From: Fundicoccus ignavus
Lineage (GTDB): Bacteria > Bacillota > Bacilli > Lactobacillales > Aerococcaceae
Assembly: GCF_009659375.1 (NCBI RefSeq)
Contig: NZ_WJQT01000007.1
Location: 61,596 to 125,595 of the forward strand
Direction of reading: 5' to 3'
Length of the DNA: 64,000 bases
Under the pieces are notes generated by a model. The model did no database searches. It saw only the letters and a list, made by a program, of their open reading frames with translations, and was not told where the DNA came from. Within the stretch, counting starts at the first letter, position 1. The number at the start of each line of letters is the position of its first letter. Position numbers and translations under genes: made by a program. Shown piece after piece: positions 29,243 through 39,041 of this stretch.

Positions 29243-30877
29243 TTATTCCTCCGAGTTACTGATATATGTTTTATAATTTCTTTCATAAATTTCCATTAAT
29301 TCTGATAAATTCAATCTTTCTAATTCTGCTAAGTAATTATCCCAAGATTCATCGGTTATGCCACCAATAATCCATTCTGCTCTTTGTTGATAAATATATG
29401 GATTTAAGTCTGCAAGAATTTGATCAATTCTATTGGCATCTTCAACATTCATAAACATTTGAGGGAAGTTATAGTCATTTTCGATAAACTCTAAATAATG
29501 CTCATGCATTAAATCAAGTCTCCATTGAGCATCATCAGGCGATGTCGTATACACTCCGTAATACTCATCCAGTACAGCTAATGGTCCACCCGCTTCTGTT
29601 TTTTGTCTTAGTTCTCCTGGTGCTGTTCCATCTAATGGTGCATGTTGTAACATTGGCTCTCCTGCTTCGTTCGTGCCTAATGTAAAGATATTCTGTTGTT
29701 CTTCATCACCATAAGTACCCCAGTTGTTCTGTACCGATTGGATTGGCTCATACATTTTATCTGCCCATCTTGCGGTTAACTCTAAGTTTTTATTCACACT
29801 TGTTATAACAAAACGGCCTCTAAAGAATCCAAAGTTATTGGTTCTAGTTACTTTCTTATCTCCATGTGGTCCTTCTAAAACGGGTAATACATCATAATTA
29901 TCATTATCACCCGTAATATTTGCTTTATCCCAAGTGAAATATACACCGTATCTTTGATCGTTTCCTTTTGAAACATATGAGTTCCAGTTATGTTCAAAAG
30001 CTTCTGGATCGATTAAACCTTTTTGATATAATTCACTGAAGTACTCAATCCCTTCACGATAAGCATCATCATCAGCAGTATAATTAAGTGAACGATCATT
30101 ATTGACTACTAAATGATTATCGTTATCCCCATCTCCTCCAAATGCCGCCAATAGCATCTTGAAATCTTCGTTACCATTACCATCAATAAAGGTAAGTGGA
30201 ATTTCATCTGCTTCACCATTTCCATTCGGATCATCATTTTTGAAAGCCTCTAATACAAGCATTAACTCATCTGTTGTTTCCGGCATATCAAGACCAAGGT
30301 TGTCTAACCATTCAACATTAATCCAAGCCATCCCATTGACTGTATGAATAGATTCTTTTCCTTCACCCAATTCTTCGATCCATGGGAACGAATACATATT
30401 CCCATCAGGTGCTGTTGCCAGTTCTTTATATTCCGGATACTTTTCATAAATAGCCTTTAAGTTAGGCATGTATTTATCAACTAAATCATTGACTGGGATA
30501 ATGACTCCGTCTTCAGCCCAAGCTAATAATTCTTTATCGCTTGCTTCAGCATTGAACATTGCATCGGGTAAGTCTCCTGCAGCAATGGCTAAGTTACGTT
30601 TTTCTGCATAATCATCCGCAATATTATTCCATTCAATATGAACACCCGTTTCTTCTTCCAAACGACTGAAAATCAGTTTTTCATTAGGATCTGATGGTGC
30701 TAAAGGTGATGAACTCGTCATTAAATGTAATGTGACTTTTTCTTTTAGTGGAAATTCAACATTTTCTAATTCGTAATCTGCTGCTGATGTTCCTGAGCCG
30801 CCATTATTCCCACATCCTGCTAATAATAACGTTGCCGTCAATAACGTTGTTCCTAAAACAAATGGTTTCTTTTTCAT
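29243..30877 (-). CDS. Lipoprotein solute-binding protein, LplA type
   Basis: 544 residues from ATG 30877 (GAAAGGAAA upstream). The lipobox LLLAGC marks Cys about 22 as the lipid-anchored N-terminus of the mature protein. The body has the CUT1 LplA/YtcQ pattern: MTSSSPLAPSDPNEKLIFSRLEEETGVHIEW, GDLPDAMF, NNFGFFRGRFVITSVNKN. It delivers sugar to the permease pair encoded upstream in the transcript. Co-transcription with GH32 and fructokinase points to sucrose, kestose or inulin-type oligomers. The translation start farther upstream at 30964 would remove the signal peptide from the N-terminus and is rejected. Confidence 0.92.
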   Translation of the reverse strand: MKKKPFVLGTTLLTATLLLAGCGNNGGSGTSAADYELENVEFPLKEKVTLHLMTSSSPLAPSDPNEKLIFSRLEEETGVHIEWNNIADDYAEKRNLAIAAGDLPDAMFNAEASDKELLAWAEDGVIIPVNDLVDKYMPNLKAIYEKYPEYKELATAPDGNMYSFPWIEELGEGKESIHTVNGMAWINVEWLDNLGLDMPETTDELMLVLEAFKNDDPNGNGEADEIPLTFIDGNGNEDFKMLLAAFGGDGDNDNHLVVNNDRSLNYTADDDAYREGIEYFSELYQKGLIDPEAFEHNWNSYVSKGNDQRYGVYFTWDKANITGDNDNYDVLPVLEGPHGDKKVTRTNNFGFFRGRFVITSVNKNLELTARWADKMYEPIQSVQNNWGTYGDEEQQNIFTLGTNEAGEPMLQHAPLDGTAPGELRQKTEAGGPLAVLDEYYGVYTTSPDDAQWRLDLMHEHYLEFIENDYNFPQMFMNVEDANRIDQILADLNPYIYQQRAEWIIGGITDESWDNYLAELERLNLSELMEIYERNYKTYISNSEE

Positions 30878-30926
30878 ATTAATTTTCCTTTCGAATATCG
30901 AATTAAATTTCTTTTGTTTATTTGAA

Positions 30927-31814
30927 TTAACCTTTAATAGCTCCTTGAACGACACCTTCTTCAAAGTATTTTTGAAAGAAAGGAAACATAATCAGTAACG
31001 GTGCACTTGAAACGACAATCGTTGAATATTTAATCAGTTCTGCAATTTTCTGCATTTCTGCCATTGCAGTTTGAGACCCAATCATATTGGTTTGCGGTTG
31101 ATTTTGGACTAATATTCTTCGTAATACGAGTTGGAGTGGTTCCAAATCCGGATTACTAATATAAATCATCGCTTCGAAATAACTATTCCACATGGCAACG
31201 AAAGAATATAAAAACACGACAAACATGATTGGCTTACTTAATGGTAAAATCAGTTTAATAAATACTTGAATGTCATTTGCCCCATCAATTTTAGCAGCTT
31301 CTAACATTTCATCTGGCAAGCCTCTAACAAAAACAGTGGCCAGTAATAGGTGACCTACAGATAAACATCCTGGCAGTATTAAAGCCCAGGGCGAGTTTAG
31401 CAAGCCAATATTCCTAATTAATAAGTAAGTAGGGACTAAGCCTCCTCCGAAGAACATGGTTATACCAAAGAAAATCATCAGTGGTTTTCTAAACATCAAA
31501 TCTGGTCGACTCATTGGGTAGGCTGCTGTCATCGTAATTAAGACATTCATTACCCCAAAACCAAGTGAGTAAATAAATGAATTAATGAATCCTCTTAATA
31601 TTGAAGAATCCGATAAAACTCTCATATAGCCATCTAATGTCCAATCACTGACATCTAAACTTATCCCTTGATTTATTAGAACTGTCGGGTCCATAAAACT
31701 TGCTGCCAAGATATAAAGAACGGGTAATAAGATTGATGCAATAACTAAGACGAGTAATAATGAATTGATTAACTTAAAGAATCGATCTCTTCCATCAAAA
31801 GCTACCGTTTTCAT
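30927..31814 (-). CDS. Carbohydrate ABC transporter permease, LplC type
   Basis: 295 residues and six hydrophobic helices. The EAA loop reads MLEAAKIDGANDIQVFIKLILPLSKP (about 185-210). The end PFFQKYFEEGVVQGAIKG is the hallmark of LplC/YtcP permeases. Its ATG overlaps the stop of the LplB-type gene by four bases. It forms the membrane channel with that partner. The ATPase must come from elsewhere in the genome. Confidence 0.93.
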   Translation of the reverse strand: MKTVAFDGRDRFFKLINSLLLVLVIASILLPVLYILAASFMDPTVLINQGISLDVSDWTLDGYMRVLSDSSILRGFINSFIYSLGFGVMNVLITMTAAYPMSRPDLMFRKPLMIFFGITMFFGGGLVPTYLLIRNIGLLNSPWALILPGCLSVGHLLLATVFVRGLPDEMLEAAKIDGANDIQVFIKLILPLSKPIMFVVFLYSFVAMWNSYFEAMIYISNPDLEPLQLVLRRILVQNQPQTNMIGSQTAMAEMQKIAELIKYSTIVVSSAPLLIMFPFFQKYFEEGVVQGAIKG

Positions 31815-32746
31815 TTTGCAGACCCCTCTCTATTATTTATTCGGTTTACAATAAGTGTTGTCGTTAACAGCAAGATGAGATTAATCACTGTATTGAATAA
31901 TCCTACTGCCGTCGAGTAGGAATAATCTCCAGACTGAAGTCCGACTTTATAAACATACGTATCAATTATTTCAGACTTCGGAAGGTTAAGGCTCGTTTGC
32001 ATTAAGAATGCTTTTTCATAACCAATATTCATAATGCCACCCACTGATAAAATTAAGTTAATGATAATCAATGGTTTCATTGTTGGTAATTCAATGTGCA
32101 TAATTTTCTGAAGAATCGTTGCTCCATCAATTTCGGCTGCTTCGTATAGCTCTGGTGGGACTCCTGATAAAACAGCTGTATACAGTAACGAAGCCCAGCC
32201 CATTCCTTGCCAGATGCCCGAAAATATATATAAGGGTCTAAAAGAGTCCGGATTAGTCAAGAAATTAGGTGCTTGTATGCCCATTGAGTCTAGAATCGAA
32301 ATAATCGGCCCTGAGGAAGAAAACAATAAGAATATTATTCCGACAATAATAACTGTCGAAATGAAATTCGGCATATAAAGAATAGTTTGTAAGGTACTTT
32401 TTATTTTTTGCGACATTATTTGATTAAGCATCAATGCAATAATTATTGGCGGGAAAAAGCCCCATAATAAGCCATAAATTGCCAATTTCAGTGTGTTTTC
32501 TAATAGTCTTGAAAAGTTTGGTGAGGTTAAAAAGTCTCTAAAATGTTCCAGTCCAACCCACTGACTGCCTGTAATTCCTAGCATTGGGTTATAGTCTTTA
32601 AACGCTAATAGTATGCCATACATAGGAAAGTATTTAAAAATTAATGTGATTAATACTGCTGGTATCATCAACATGAGCAAGTACTTTTGATTGTTTAGTT
32701 TAGTCAAGAAATTGTTCTTATTCTTAACATTTTTTAGTTCAGTCAT
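31811..32746 (-). CDS. Sugar ABC transporter permease, LplB type
   Basis: 311 residues from ATG 32746 (AAGGGGTG upstream; a GTG nine bases earlier lies inside that site). The LplB signature KYFPMYGILLAFKDYNPMLGI is followed by helices typical of the family, and the EAA loop is LYEAAEIDGATILQKIMHIELPTMKP. It is the first transport gene after lacI. A LacI-type operator sits 19-30 bases upstream, so this gene probably has its own regulated start in addition to read-through. Confidence 0.93.
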   Translation of the reverse strand: MTELKNVKNKNNFLTKLNNQKYLLMLMIPAVLITLIFKYFPMYGILLAFKDYNPMLGITGSQWVGLEHFRDFLTSPNFSRLLENTLKLAIYGLLWGFFPPIIIALMLNQIMSQKIKSTLQTILYMPNFISTVIIVGIIFLLFSSSGPIISILDSMGIQAPNFLTNPDSFRPLYIFSGIWQGMGWASLLYTAVLSGVPPELYEAAEIDGATILQKIMHIELPTMKPLIIINLILSVGGIMNIGYEKAFLMQTSLNLPKSEIIDTYVYKVGLQSGDYSYSTAVGLFNTVINLILLLTTTLIVNRINNREGSAK

Positions 32747-32764
32747 ATTATTCACCCCTTGATT

Positions 32765-32776
32765 TGAAACGTTTCA
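32765..32776. promoter_or_regulatory. LacI-family operator, copy 1 (upstream of the permeases)
   Basis: TGAAACGTTTCA is a perfect 12-bp palindrome in the 52-base gap between the lacI stop and the permease start. The same word with the same flanks (GATT before, T-rich after) occurs at 34671-34682. Confidence 0.8.
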
Positions 32777-32798
32777 TTTTCGGACAGAGAAACTAATT

Positions 32799-33764
32799 TT
32801 ATTTAGTAGTTCCTCCTTCCGCAAACGTCACTGGTATAATCATTTGTTCTTTATAGTCTGGTTCTTTTATTTGTTTCATTAATATGTCAAATGCCTTATA
32901 AGCTAGATCTTTTACAGGTTGAACAATTGTGGATACTTGATACTCTCGTTCGTTACTCAATTTAATCCCATCAAATCCTATTAACTGATAATCTTTAACC
33001 ATTTCTTTTTTCATGGTTTTTAGGACATTGATTACATTCAATCCTACAAAGTCATTTATTGTGAATATCCCGTCAGTATCTGGATGTTCTTTTATAAAAT
33101 CTTTTAGCTCATCCGTAAAATCAGTTTTTGGTTCTAATAGATCAATGATATGATGATCAATCTTATGTTCAATACAGTATGACTCAAAACCTTGGCGTCT
33201 TTTCATTGTTTCGTTATAGACAACATTATGCGTCCCAACAAACAACAATTTTTTTGCGCCTTTTTCACTTAACGTTTGAGCAGCCAGTCTTCCTCCATTA
33301 AAGTTATCACTTGATACGATACTAATATCCTTGTTATAGTGTCGATCAATACTTACAAAAGGTAACGATCCTTCCATATAGGAGTCGATATCTCGATAAG
33401 TGATTGCAATAATTCCGTCCACTTTATTTTTTCTCAACATTTTTATATAATTCAATTCACTTTCTGAATTGCCATTCGAATTACATAAAAATACATGATA
33501 ACCATTTTTTTCTGCTACTTCTTCTACATAAAAGGCTATCGATGAAAAAAACGGATGCCAAATCGTTGGAAGTATTAAAGCGATAGTATTCGTTTGATTT
33601 AATTTAAAACTTCTCGCTAAATTATTTGTTTCGTAATCCAATTCTTTTACAGCGGCTTTCACCTTATCATATGTAGATTTTTTTACGTTTAAGCCGTTAA
33701 ACACATTACTCACACTACCAACACTTACACCTGCTAGTTTAGCTACATCTTTCATCGTCGCCAT
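32799..33764 (-). CDS. LacI family regulator of the sucrose operon
   Basis: 321 residues. The N-terminal HTH is TMKDVAKLAGVSVGSVSNVFNG with hinge helix NNLARSFKLNQT. The remainder is a periplasmic-binding-protein-like sensor (IALILPTIWHPFFSS, DGIFTINDFVGLNVINVL, QLIGFDGI). It probably represses the operon by binding the two TGAAACGTTTCA palindromes and is released by a sugar or sugar phosphate. It lies within the operon, between fructokinase and the permeases, giving autoregulation. GAAAGGAG precedes the start. Confidence 0.9.
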   Translation of the reverse strand: MATMKDVAKLAGVSVGSVSNVFNGLNVKKSTYDKVKAAVKELDYETNNLARSFKLNQTNTIALILPTIWHPFFSSIAFYVEEVAEKNGYHVFLCNSNGNSESELNYIKMLRKNKVDGIIAITYRDIDSYMEGSLPFVSIDRHYNKDISIVSSDNFNGGRLAAQTLSEKGAKKLLFVGTHNVVYNETMKRRQGFESYCIEHKIDHHIIDLLEPKTDFTDELKDFIKEHPDTDGIFTINDFVGLNVINVLKTMKKEMVKDYQLIGFDGIKLSNEREYQVSTIVQPVKDLAYKAFDILMKQIKEPDYKEQMIIPVTFAEGGTTK

Positions 33765-33777
33765 ATTTAAACTCCTT

Positions 33778-34650
33778 TCATTTTTTATTAAACGCTTTCT
33801 CTGCTAATTTGTAACAGCCCTTAACGGCAGCTTCTCCACCTAATTTAGGTAGCACGATATAACGCTTAATATCGTCAATTTCTAAATAGTCTCCGGCTAA
33901 CTTTTGATAGCTTTCTTGTACCTTTTCTAACAAGGATTCTTTATTCATCACACCTCCACCAAGAATGACCCGCTCCGGTCTTAAGAGATACGTGATATTA
34001 TACACTGCTTGAGCAATGTAGTAGGCTTCAATCTCCCACTCAACACTCTCAGGTTCTAAGTCATTGCCTTTTATGCCTGCTCGATGCTCTATGGCTGGTC
34101 CACATGCTAATCCTTCTAAACAAAAATCATGATATGGGCAAATCCCGCCTTGAGTCGCACTGCTATGAGGATGAACAATCATATGGCCCATCTCAGGATG
34201 CGAGGCTCCTCCAATGAATTCACCATTCTGAATGGCTCCACCACCAACTCCCGTACCAATCGTTACATAAACTAAACTTGATAGGTCTTCACCATGGCCA
34301 AAGTGATATTCGCCATAGGCTGACGCATTAACATCTGTCGTCCAATACATCGGTACATTAAACTCTGATTTTAATGTACCCAAGACATCAAAATCTTTCC
34401 ATAACAATTTAGGGGTATTTGTAATAAATCCATACGTTGGTGAGTTTTTATCACAATCAATTGGACCAAAGGAACCAATACCAAAACTTGATACTTGTTC
34501 TTTATACTTATTGAAAAAATGAATCACTTGTTTTAATGTTTCTTTAGGATCCGTCGTTTCGATACTTATTTTATCTAAAGTTTGATATTCTTTATTTCCC
34601 ACTGAACATACAAATTTTGTACCTCCAGCTTCAATTGCACCATACAGCAT
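33778..34650 (-). CDS. scrK: ROK family fructokinase
   Basis: 290 residues. YGAIEAGGTKFVCSVG is the ATP-binding loop. The ROK zinc motif (HPEMGHMIVHPH...CPYHDFCLEGLACGPA) binds zinc through one His and three Cys, as in ScrK/Gmu-type fructokinases. YVTIGTGVGGGAI and RVILGGGVM are family signatures. It phosphorylates fructose released by the GH32 enzyme to fructose-6-phosphate in the cytoplasm. AAGGAGG lies upstream. First gene of the operon, just downstream of the operator. Confidence 0.92.
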   Translation of the reverse strand: MLYGAIEAGGTKFVCSVGNKEYQTLDKISIETTDPKETLKQVIHFFNKYKEQVSSFGIGSFGPIDCDKNSPTYGFITNTPKLLWKDFDVLGTLKSEFNVPMYWTTDVNASAYGEYHFGHGEDLSSLVYVTIGTGVGGGAIQNGEFIGGASHPEMGHMIVHPHSSATQGGICPYHDFCLEGLACGPAIEHRAGIKGNDLEPESVEWEIEAYYIAQAVYNITYLLRPERVILGGGVMNKESLLEKVQESYQKLAGDYLEIDDIKRYIVLPKLGGEAAVKGCYKLAEKAFNKK

Positions 34651-34670
34651 TTAAAAACCTCCTTGAGATT

Positions 34671-34717
34671 TGAAACGTTTCATATTTTTATTATAAGATA
34701 AACTTTTTTGATGTCAA
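34671..34717 (-). promoter_or_regulatory. Promoter and LacI operator (copy 2) of the sucrose operon
   Basis: On the minus strand TTGACA (34717-34712), 16-base spacer, TATAAT (34695-34690), then TGAAACGTTTCA (34682-34671) over the expected transcription start, then AAGGAGG and the scrK start. The operator position would block initiation. Confidence 0.85.
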
Positions 34718-36011
34718 GCATTTTTTGTAAAGGTTTCCAATTTATTTCTTAGAGACTTCTCGTAAATTAGCTTAATTCTTTAGACGCTTACGACCTATAA
34801 GTTGAGAATCGCAAGCAAGAAGAACACTTTGCCAGTTACTCTTATTTCAGCGGTTTAAAACGGAGTAAATTGCTAGGCCTCCCTCACAATTTACTCGTTA
34901 TGCATTTCTTGGTATAAGAACGATAGACAGCAGCCTCGTATCAATGTATGAGGTGTTTGGTTTTATATAAGAAGTAGCGACTATCGACGACTAACAAGGT
35001 AATCCTTGCAAGTAGCTAGTTAGATTCATGATGTCTAAGATTATACGCTGAATTTCGCTACAATATACGCTGTCGTGCTAGCAAGCCATTTAATTCATGT
35101 TGATTCACTCATTGTTGTTATACCAATGAGTCCATTATTGCAATCTGCTTCTAAGGCGTGATACTAGCTCGTCATATTGAAGAAAATGTTACGTGCTTTC
35201 TCGTGAAGTTTCGTCACTTCAAGCTTAAGACACTTTATCGGATAAGGTAAGAACTGCCTTATGAACCATGGAAAACATACTACTTTTTAAAGTAGCTTAT
35301 GAAGATGAGATCGTGGGGGATTAGGTATAGTTAATACCGTAAACAATCCGCATCATGAAGCATAGACTTACTTGTAAAACATGCAAGAATTGGATTTTAA
35401 GTGTGAGTGGCTATCGTGACTCCTCCAAAAGGAACAGTACAAGATAATCCTTCCGTTTAATTGGAAACAACGCTAATTCATCTGTAACCAATCTTTTGTC
35501 ATTTATTCCGTTCAAACCTATAGGCATCATACTAATTAACACCATCAGTATATTTTTTCTTAGCGTCGTATAGCACCACTAATACATTCTTTAATGGCTC
35601 TTGTTTCTCATTGATTAAAGATAACTACTGGTATAAAAGAACGAAAATGCTTTTTCCAGAAACATGTGTAATAAAGACAGTCTAGGTTCTTTATCCCTAC
35701 CTATTACGTATCAAGCTTTCTACTTTCTCTACTATTGCTAGCTAACCTTGCTCAAGAATCAAACGTTTAAGTTCTTGAAGTTTCTCCACTTTTTCCATTG
35801 TAATCTCAAGCAATTTATTCTATGATTACCTCCTATTAGTTCTATTATTTTGTTTATTGAGTCACTTCTTAGAAGTGTATTTATTGCTTTCAACTATTTT
35901 GTAATGTATCTTACACTTATTTTTCTGAATTTAAGTTACAAAGTATCAGAAGTTTGCTAATATAGAGCTAATTTGTACCAAATATTTAAGAAAACGAAGG
36001 TGAATCCTCAA
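34718..36011. other. Long gene-free stretch between the sucrose operon and trkA
   Basis: About 1.3 kb with stops in all frames and no credible coding region. On the minus strand near 35833-35750, AGGAGGTAA is followed by a short frame (MEKVEKLQELKRLILEQG) of 18 codons that may be the truncated start of a lost gene. No RNA or repeat could be assigned. It looks like decayed DNA. Confidence 0.4.
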
Positions 36012-37361
36012 ATGGATATTGTCATTATAGGTGGGGGAAAAGTTGGCGAGATTCTTTGTCATGAACTTGCTTTAGAAAATAATATCGTCCTCATCGAAGC
36101 TGTTCCAGAAAGATTGGAAAGAATTATCAATAAAACCGATATTACAGGTTTAGTGGGCGACGGGGCAGATTATGATAATTTAGTCGAAGCGGGTGTTGAG
36201 ACCTGTGATATGTTCATTGCTGTCACGCCCGAAGACGAAACAAATATTATTAGTTCCATTATCGCCAAGCAATTAGGAGCTAAATACACGATTGCTCGTG
36301 TTAGAAATCCTAAGTATACCAACCATATTGAATTTGTTCGCGAAAGCCTAGGCATCAACCTGGTCATTAATCCGGAAATGGTGGCGGCGCGCTATATTAC
36401 TAAAAGTATTGAATTTCCGCATTCCCTCAGCATTGAGCAGTTCGGTAAGGGCCGCGTGAATATGGTAGAGCTGGAGATTAAAGCTGGCAGTCCTCTAGCC
36501 GACCAGTCCTTAAGCCAGTTTAGACAAGAATATGGCGAGGTCTTGATCTGTGCCTTAACCCATGCGAAACAAACGATTATTCCTAGTGGACAAACTGTCC
36601 TAAGGGTTGGGGACCGTTTATATGTGACCGGTTCACGGGAGGATTTAGCAAACTTCTACTTGAAAGCCGGTTACCGGGAAGAGAAAATTCGCTCGGTTTT
36701 AATTATCGGTGGTGGACGAGTAACCTATTACGTGCTTCATCTGTTGAGTAAAATGGATATCGACCTGAAAGTTATCGAATTAAATGAAGAAAGAGCATTA
36801 GATCTCAGTCACCGTTTTCCACAAGTCGTGGTGATTAAGGGCGATGGGATGGACCAAGAACTGTTATTGGAAGAGCGGATTGAAGGCTTTGATGCGGTCT
36901 TAAGTTTAACCGGTATCGATGAGGAAAATATTATCAACTCAATGTACGCCCTCTCTCTAGGCATTAAGAAAGTCATGACGAAAGTCAGTCGAACGGGCTT
37001 ACTAAAAATATTAGGCGACTCAGACTTACAAGCGATTGTGACGCCTAAACGCTTAATTACGAACAAGATTTTACGCTATGTCCGCTCTTTAGGTAATGCG
37101 ACCGCGTCCAATGTGGAGGCTTTGATTCGAATTGCTGATGACGAAGTCGAAACCTTGCAATTCTTCGTGAAAGAAAATAGTCGCGTCTTGAATATCAAGC
37201 TGAAAGATTTAAACACCAAAGACAATTTATTGATTGCCTACATTATGCGTGACGACCAATTAATTTATCCTTCTGGTGAAGATGTGATCTTAGCCAATGA
37301 TCATGTGCTAATTGTGACCAAGCATAAATCATTTAGCGATATTGATGACATCTTAAGGTAA
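36012..37361 (+). CDS. trkA: Trk potassium uptake regulatory subunit TrkA
   Basis: 449 residues, the usual TrkA length, from ATG 36012 (AAGGTG upstream); the longer frame from 35973 would add 13 residues before the Rossmann strand. It has two tandem RCK halves: MDIVIIGGGKVGEILCHEL with acidic ILIEAVPERLE and GDGADYDNL, then VLIIGGGRVTYYVLHLL at about 230. Each is followed by a TrkA_C domain. It forms a cytoplasmic ring that binds NAD(H) or nucleotides and gates TrkH. It is ten bases from trkH, one operon. Confidence 0.95.
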   Translation: MDIVIIGGGKVGEILCHELALENNIVLIEAVPERLERIINKTDITGLVGDGADYDNLVEAGVETCDMFIAVTPEDETNIISSIIAKQLGAKYTIARVRNPKYTNHIEFVRESLGINLVINPEMVAARYITKSIEFPHSLSIEQFGKGRVNMVELEIKAGSPLADQSLSQFRQEYGEVLICALTHAKQTIIPSGQTVLRVGDRLYVTGSREDLANFYLKAGYREEKIRSVLIIGGGRVTYYVLHLLSKMDIDLKVIELNEERALDLSHRFPQVVVIKGDGMDQELLLEERIEGFDAVLSLTGIDEENIINSMYALSLGIKKVMTKVSRTGLLKILGDSDLQAIVTPKRLITNKILRYVRSLGNATASNVEALIRIADDEVETLQFFVKENSRVLNIKLKDLNTKDNLLIAYIMRDDQLIYPSGEDVILANDHVLIVTKHKSFSDIDDILR

Positions 37362-37371
37362 GGAGTGCCTA

Positions 37372-38823
37372 ATGAATAAACAAATTATCCGCTATACGCT
37401 TGGCAATATCCTTATGATTCTTGCGGGCTTAATGATATTACCTCTAATTGTCAGTATGATTTATCAAGAAAGCTGGGTCAATATTGCTAGTTTTCTTGGT
37501 ACGGCTTTAGTCACATTCGCGATTGGTTTTTTCTTATCGCGCACCAAACTCCATCGTCGTAATTTCTATGCAACGGAGGGCTTTACGATTGTCTCACTTT
37601 CTTGGATTGCGATTTCATTTTTTAGCGCGATTCCTTTTGTGGTCAGCCAGCAGATTCCATCCTTTGTCGATGCCTTTTTTGAAATGTCGAGTGGTTTTAC
37701 TACAACGGGTGCCAGCATTTTAAATGATGTCGAGGCGCTCTCGCATTCGATGTTATTCTGGCGTAGTTTTACTCATTTTGTTGGTGGGATGGGCGTCTTG
37801 GTCTTTGCCTTGGCGATTTTACCTAAAGCTGAATCGGCCTCTGTTCATATTATGAAGGCTGAAATGACTGGGCCAACCTTTGGCAAGCTCGTTTCAAAAT
37901 TGTCTTCTACGGCCCGCATTTTGTATGTGATTTATTTCGTCTTTATGATGATAACGCTGGGCTTACTTTGGCTAGCTGGTGTGCCTTTCTTTGACTCGAT
38001 GTTGTTGGCTTTTGGGACAGCTGGTACCGGTGGTTTCGGGGTTTTAAATGGCAGTATCGCACCTTATGATAGTTTTACCGTTGAAATGATTTTAAGTATC
38101 GGCATGATTGTCTTCAGTATTAATTTCAATTTATTTTATCTGGCCTTCATTGGTCAAGCTAAACGCGCCCTTAAAAGTGAAGAACTCCGCTGGTTTCTGG
38201 CAATCATTGCCGGCAGTGTGTTCTTGATTGCGCTGAATTTAATTTCGACGTCTTATGGTGTCACCAGCGCCTTTCGCGATAGCTTCTTTACGGTTGCTTC
38301 CATTATTTCAACAACGGGTTATTCAACCGCCCTCTTTGATCATTGGCCTTTATTCTCGCAACTGATGTTAATTCTGTTGATGTTTGTCGGAGGTATGGCT
38401 GGCTCAACGGCTGGTGGTTTGAAAGTCTCTCGGATTATGTTACTGATTAAAGCGGCTTGGGCGGAAATTAAACGGACCATTCGCCCAAACCGAGTGGTAA
38501 CCATTGAATATGAAGGCCGCCGAATTGATGCTAAATTGGTCAATACAGTGTTGAGTTACTTCGTGGTCTATGTGCTGATTTTTGTCGTGGCTGTTTTAGT
38601 CGTCAGTTTAGAAACACCAAATCTGCTGTCCTCTTTTAGTGCTGTCGCAGCTACCTTTAATAATATTGGGCCTGGGCTTGGCATCGTCGGTCCGTCACAA
38701 AACTTTGCGCATTTTAGCCCCCTAGTCAAAATAGTCCTCTCATTTATCATGATCATGGGCCGTCTAGAAATATTCCCTATGATAATTTTATTTGCACCAA
38801 ACACTTGGTTGAAACGCTTTTAA
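37372..38823 (+). CDS. trkH: Trk potassium uptake membrane subunit TrkH
   Basis: 483 residues with the four pore-loop repeats of the SKT superfamily: SSGFTTTGAS (about 110), GTAGTGGFGVLN (about 218), STTGYSTALF (about 315) and NNIGPGLG (about 430). The first three carry the selectivity-filter Gly. The N-terminus MNKQIIRYTLGNILMILAGL is typical. It imports potassium across the cytoplasmic membrane under control of TrkA. AAGGAGTG is upstream. A strong terminator follows at 38.9 kb. Confidence 0.95.
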   Translation: MNKQIIRYTLGNILMILAGLMILPLIVSMIYQESWVNIASFLGTALVTFAIGFFLSRTKLHRRNFYATEGFTIVSLSWIAISFFSAIPFVVSQQIPSFVDAFFEMSSGFTTTGASILNDVEALSHSMLFWRSFTHFVGGMGVLVFALAILPKAESASVHIMKAEMTGPTFGKLVSKLSSTARILYVIYFVFMMITLGLLWLAGVPFFDSMLLAFGTAGTGGFGVLNGSIAPYDSFTVEMILSIGMIVFSINFNLFYLAFIGQAKRALKSEELRWFLAIIAGSVFLIALNLISTSYGVTSAFRDSFFTVASIISTTGYSTALFDHWPLFSQLMLILLMFVGGMAGSTAGGLKVSRIMLLIKAAWAEIKRTIRPNRVVTIEYEGRRIDAKLVNTVLSYFVVYVLIFVVAVLVVSLETPNLLSSFSAVAATFNNIGPGLGIVGPSQNFAHFSPLVKIVLSFIMIMGRLEIFPMIILFAPNTWLKRF

Positions 38824-38908
38824 TTGATGGGCCGTTGGCTGTCCTTGCGTTTCTCCACTAATTCATCAGATAAGATCACGCTTGCTTTGTTGGAAGCCTT
38901 GGTCAGAA

Positions 38909-38958
38909 AAAAACATAGTGAGTGCTCTTTCAAAAGGAAGGAGTCTCACTATGTTTTT
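38909..38958. terminator. Bidirectional terminator between trkH and the copper ATPase
   Basis: AAAAACATAGTGAG (38909-38922) pairs exactly with CTCACTATGTTTTT (38945-38958). A decayed copy of the same hairpin (AAAAAACATAGTGGGCAG) is at 41595-41639. Confidence 0.85.
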
Positions 38959-39041
38959 GTTTAGATTTTTGTGAAGCGTCTGCAGGCCTGCTGGATTTAC
39001 CCCGCCACTACCTTTTCAAGAAGTTGCTTGAAAGAACGGGC

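Noticed and set aside
32765..32776. Operator read as a cre site
   Set aside because: It is a 12-bp palindrome, two bases shorter than the 14-base CcpA consensus, and occurs twice around a LacI gene of the same operon.
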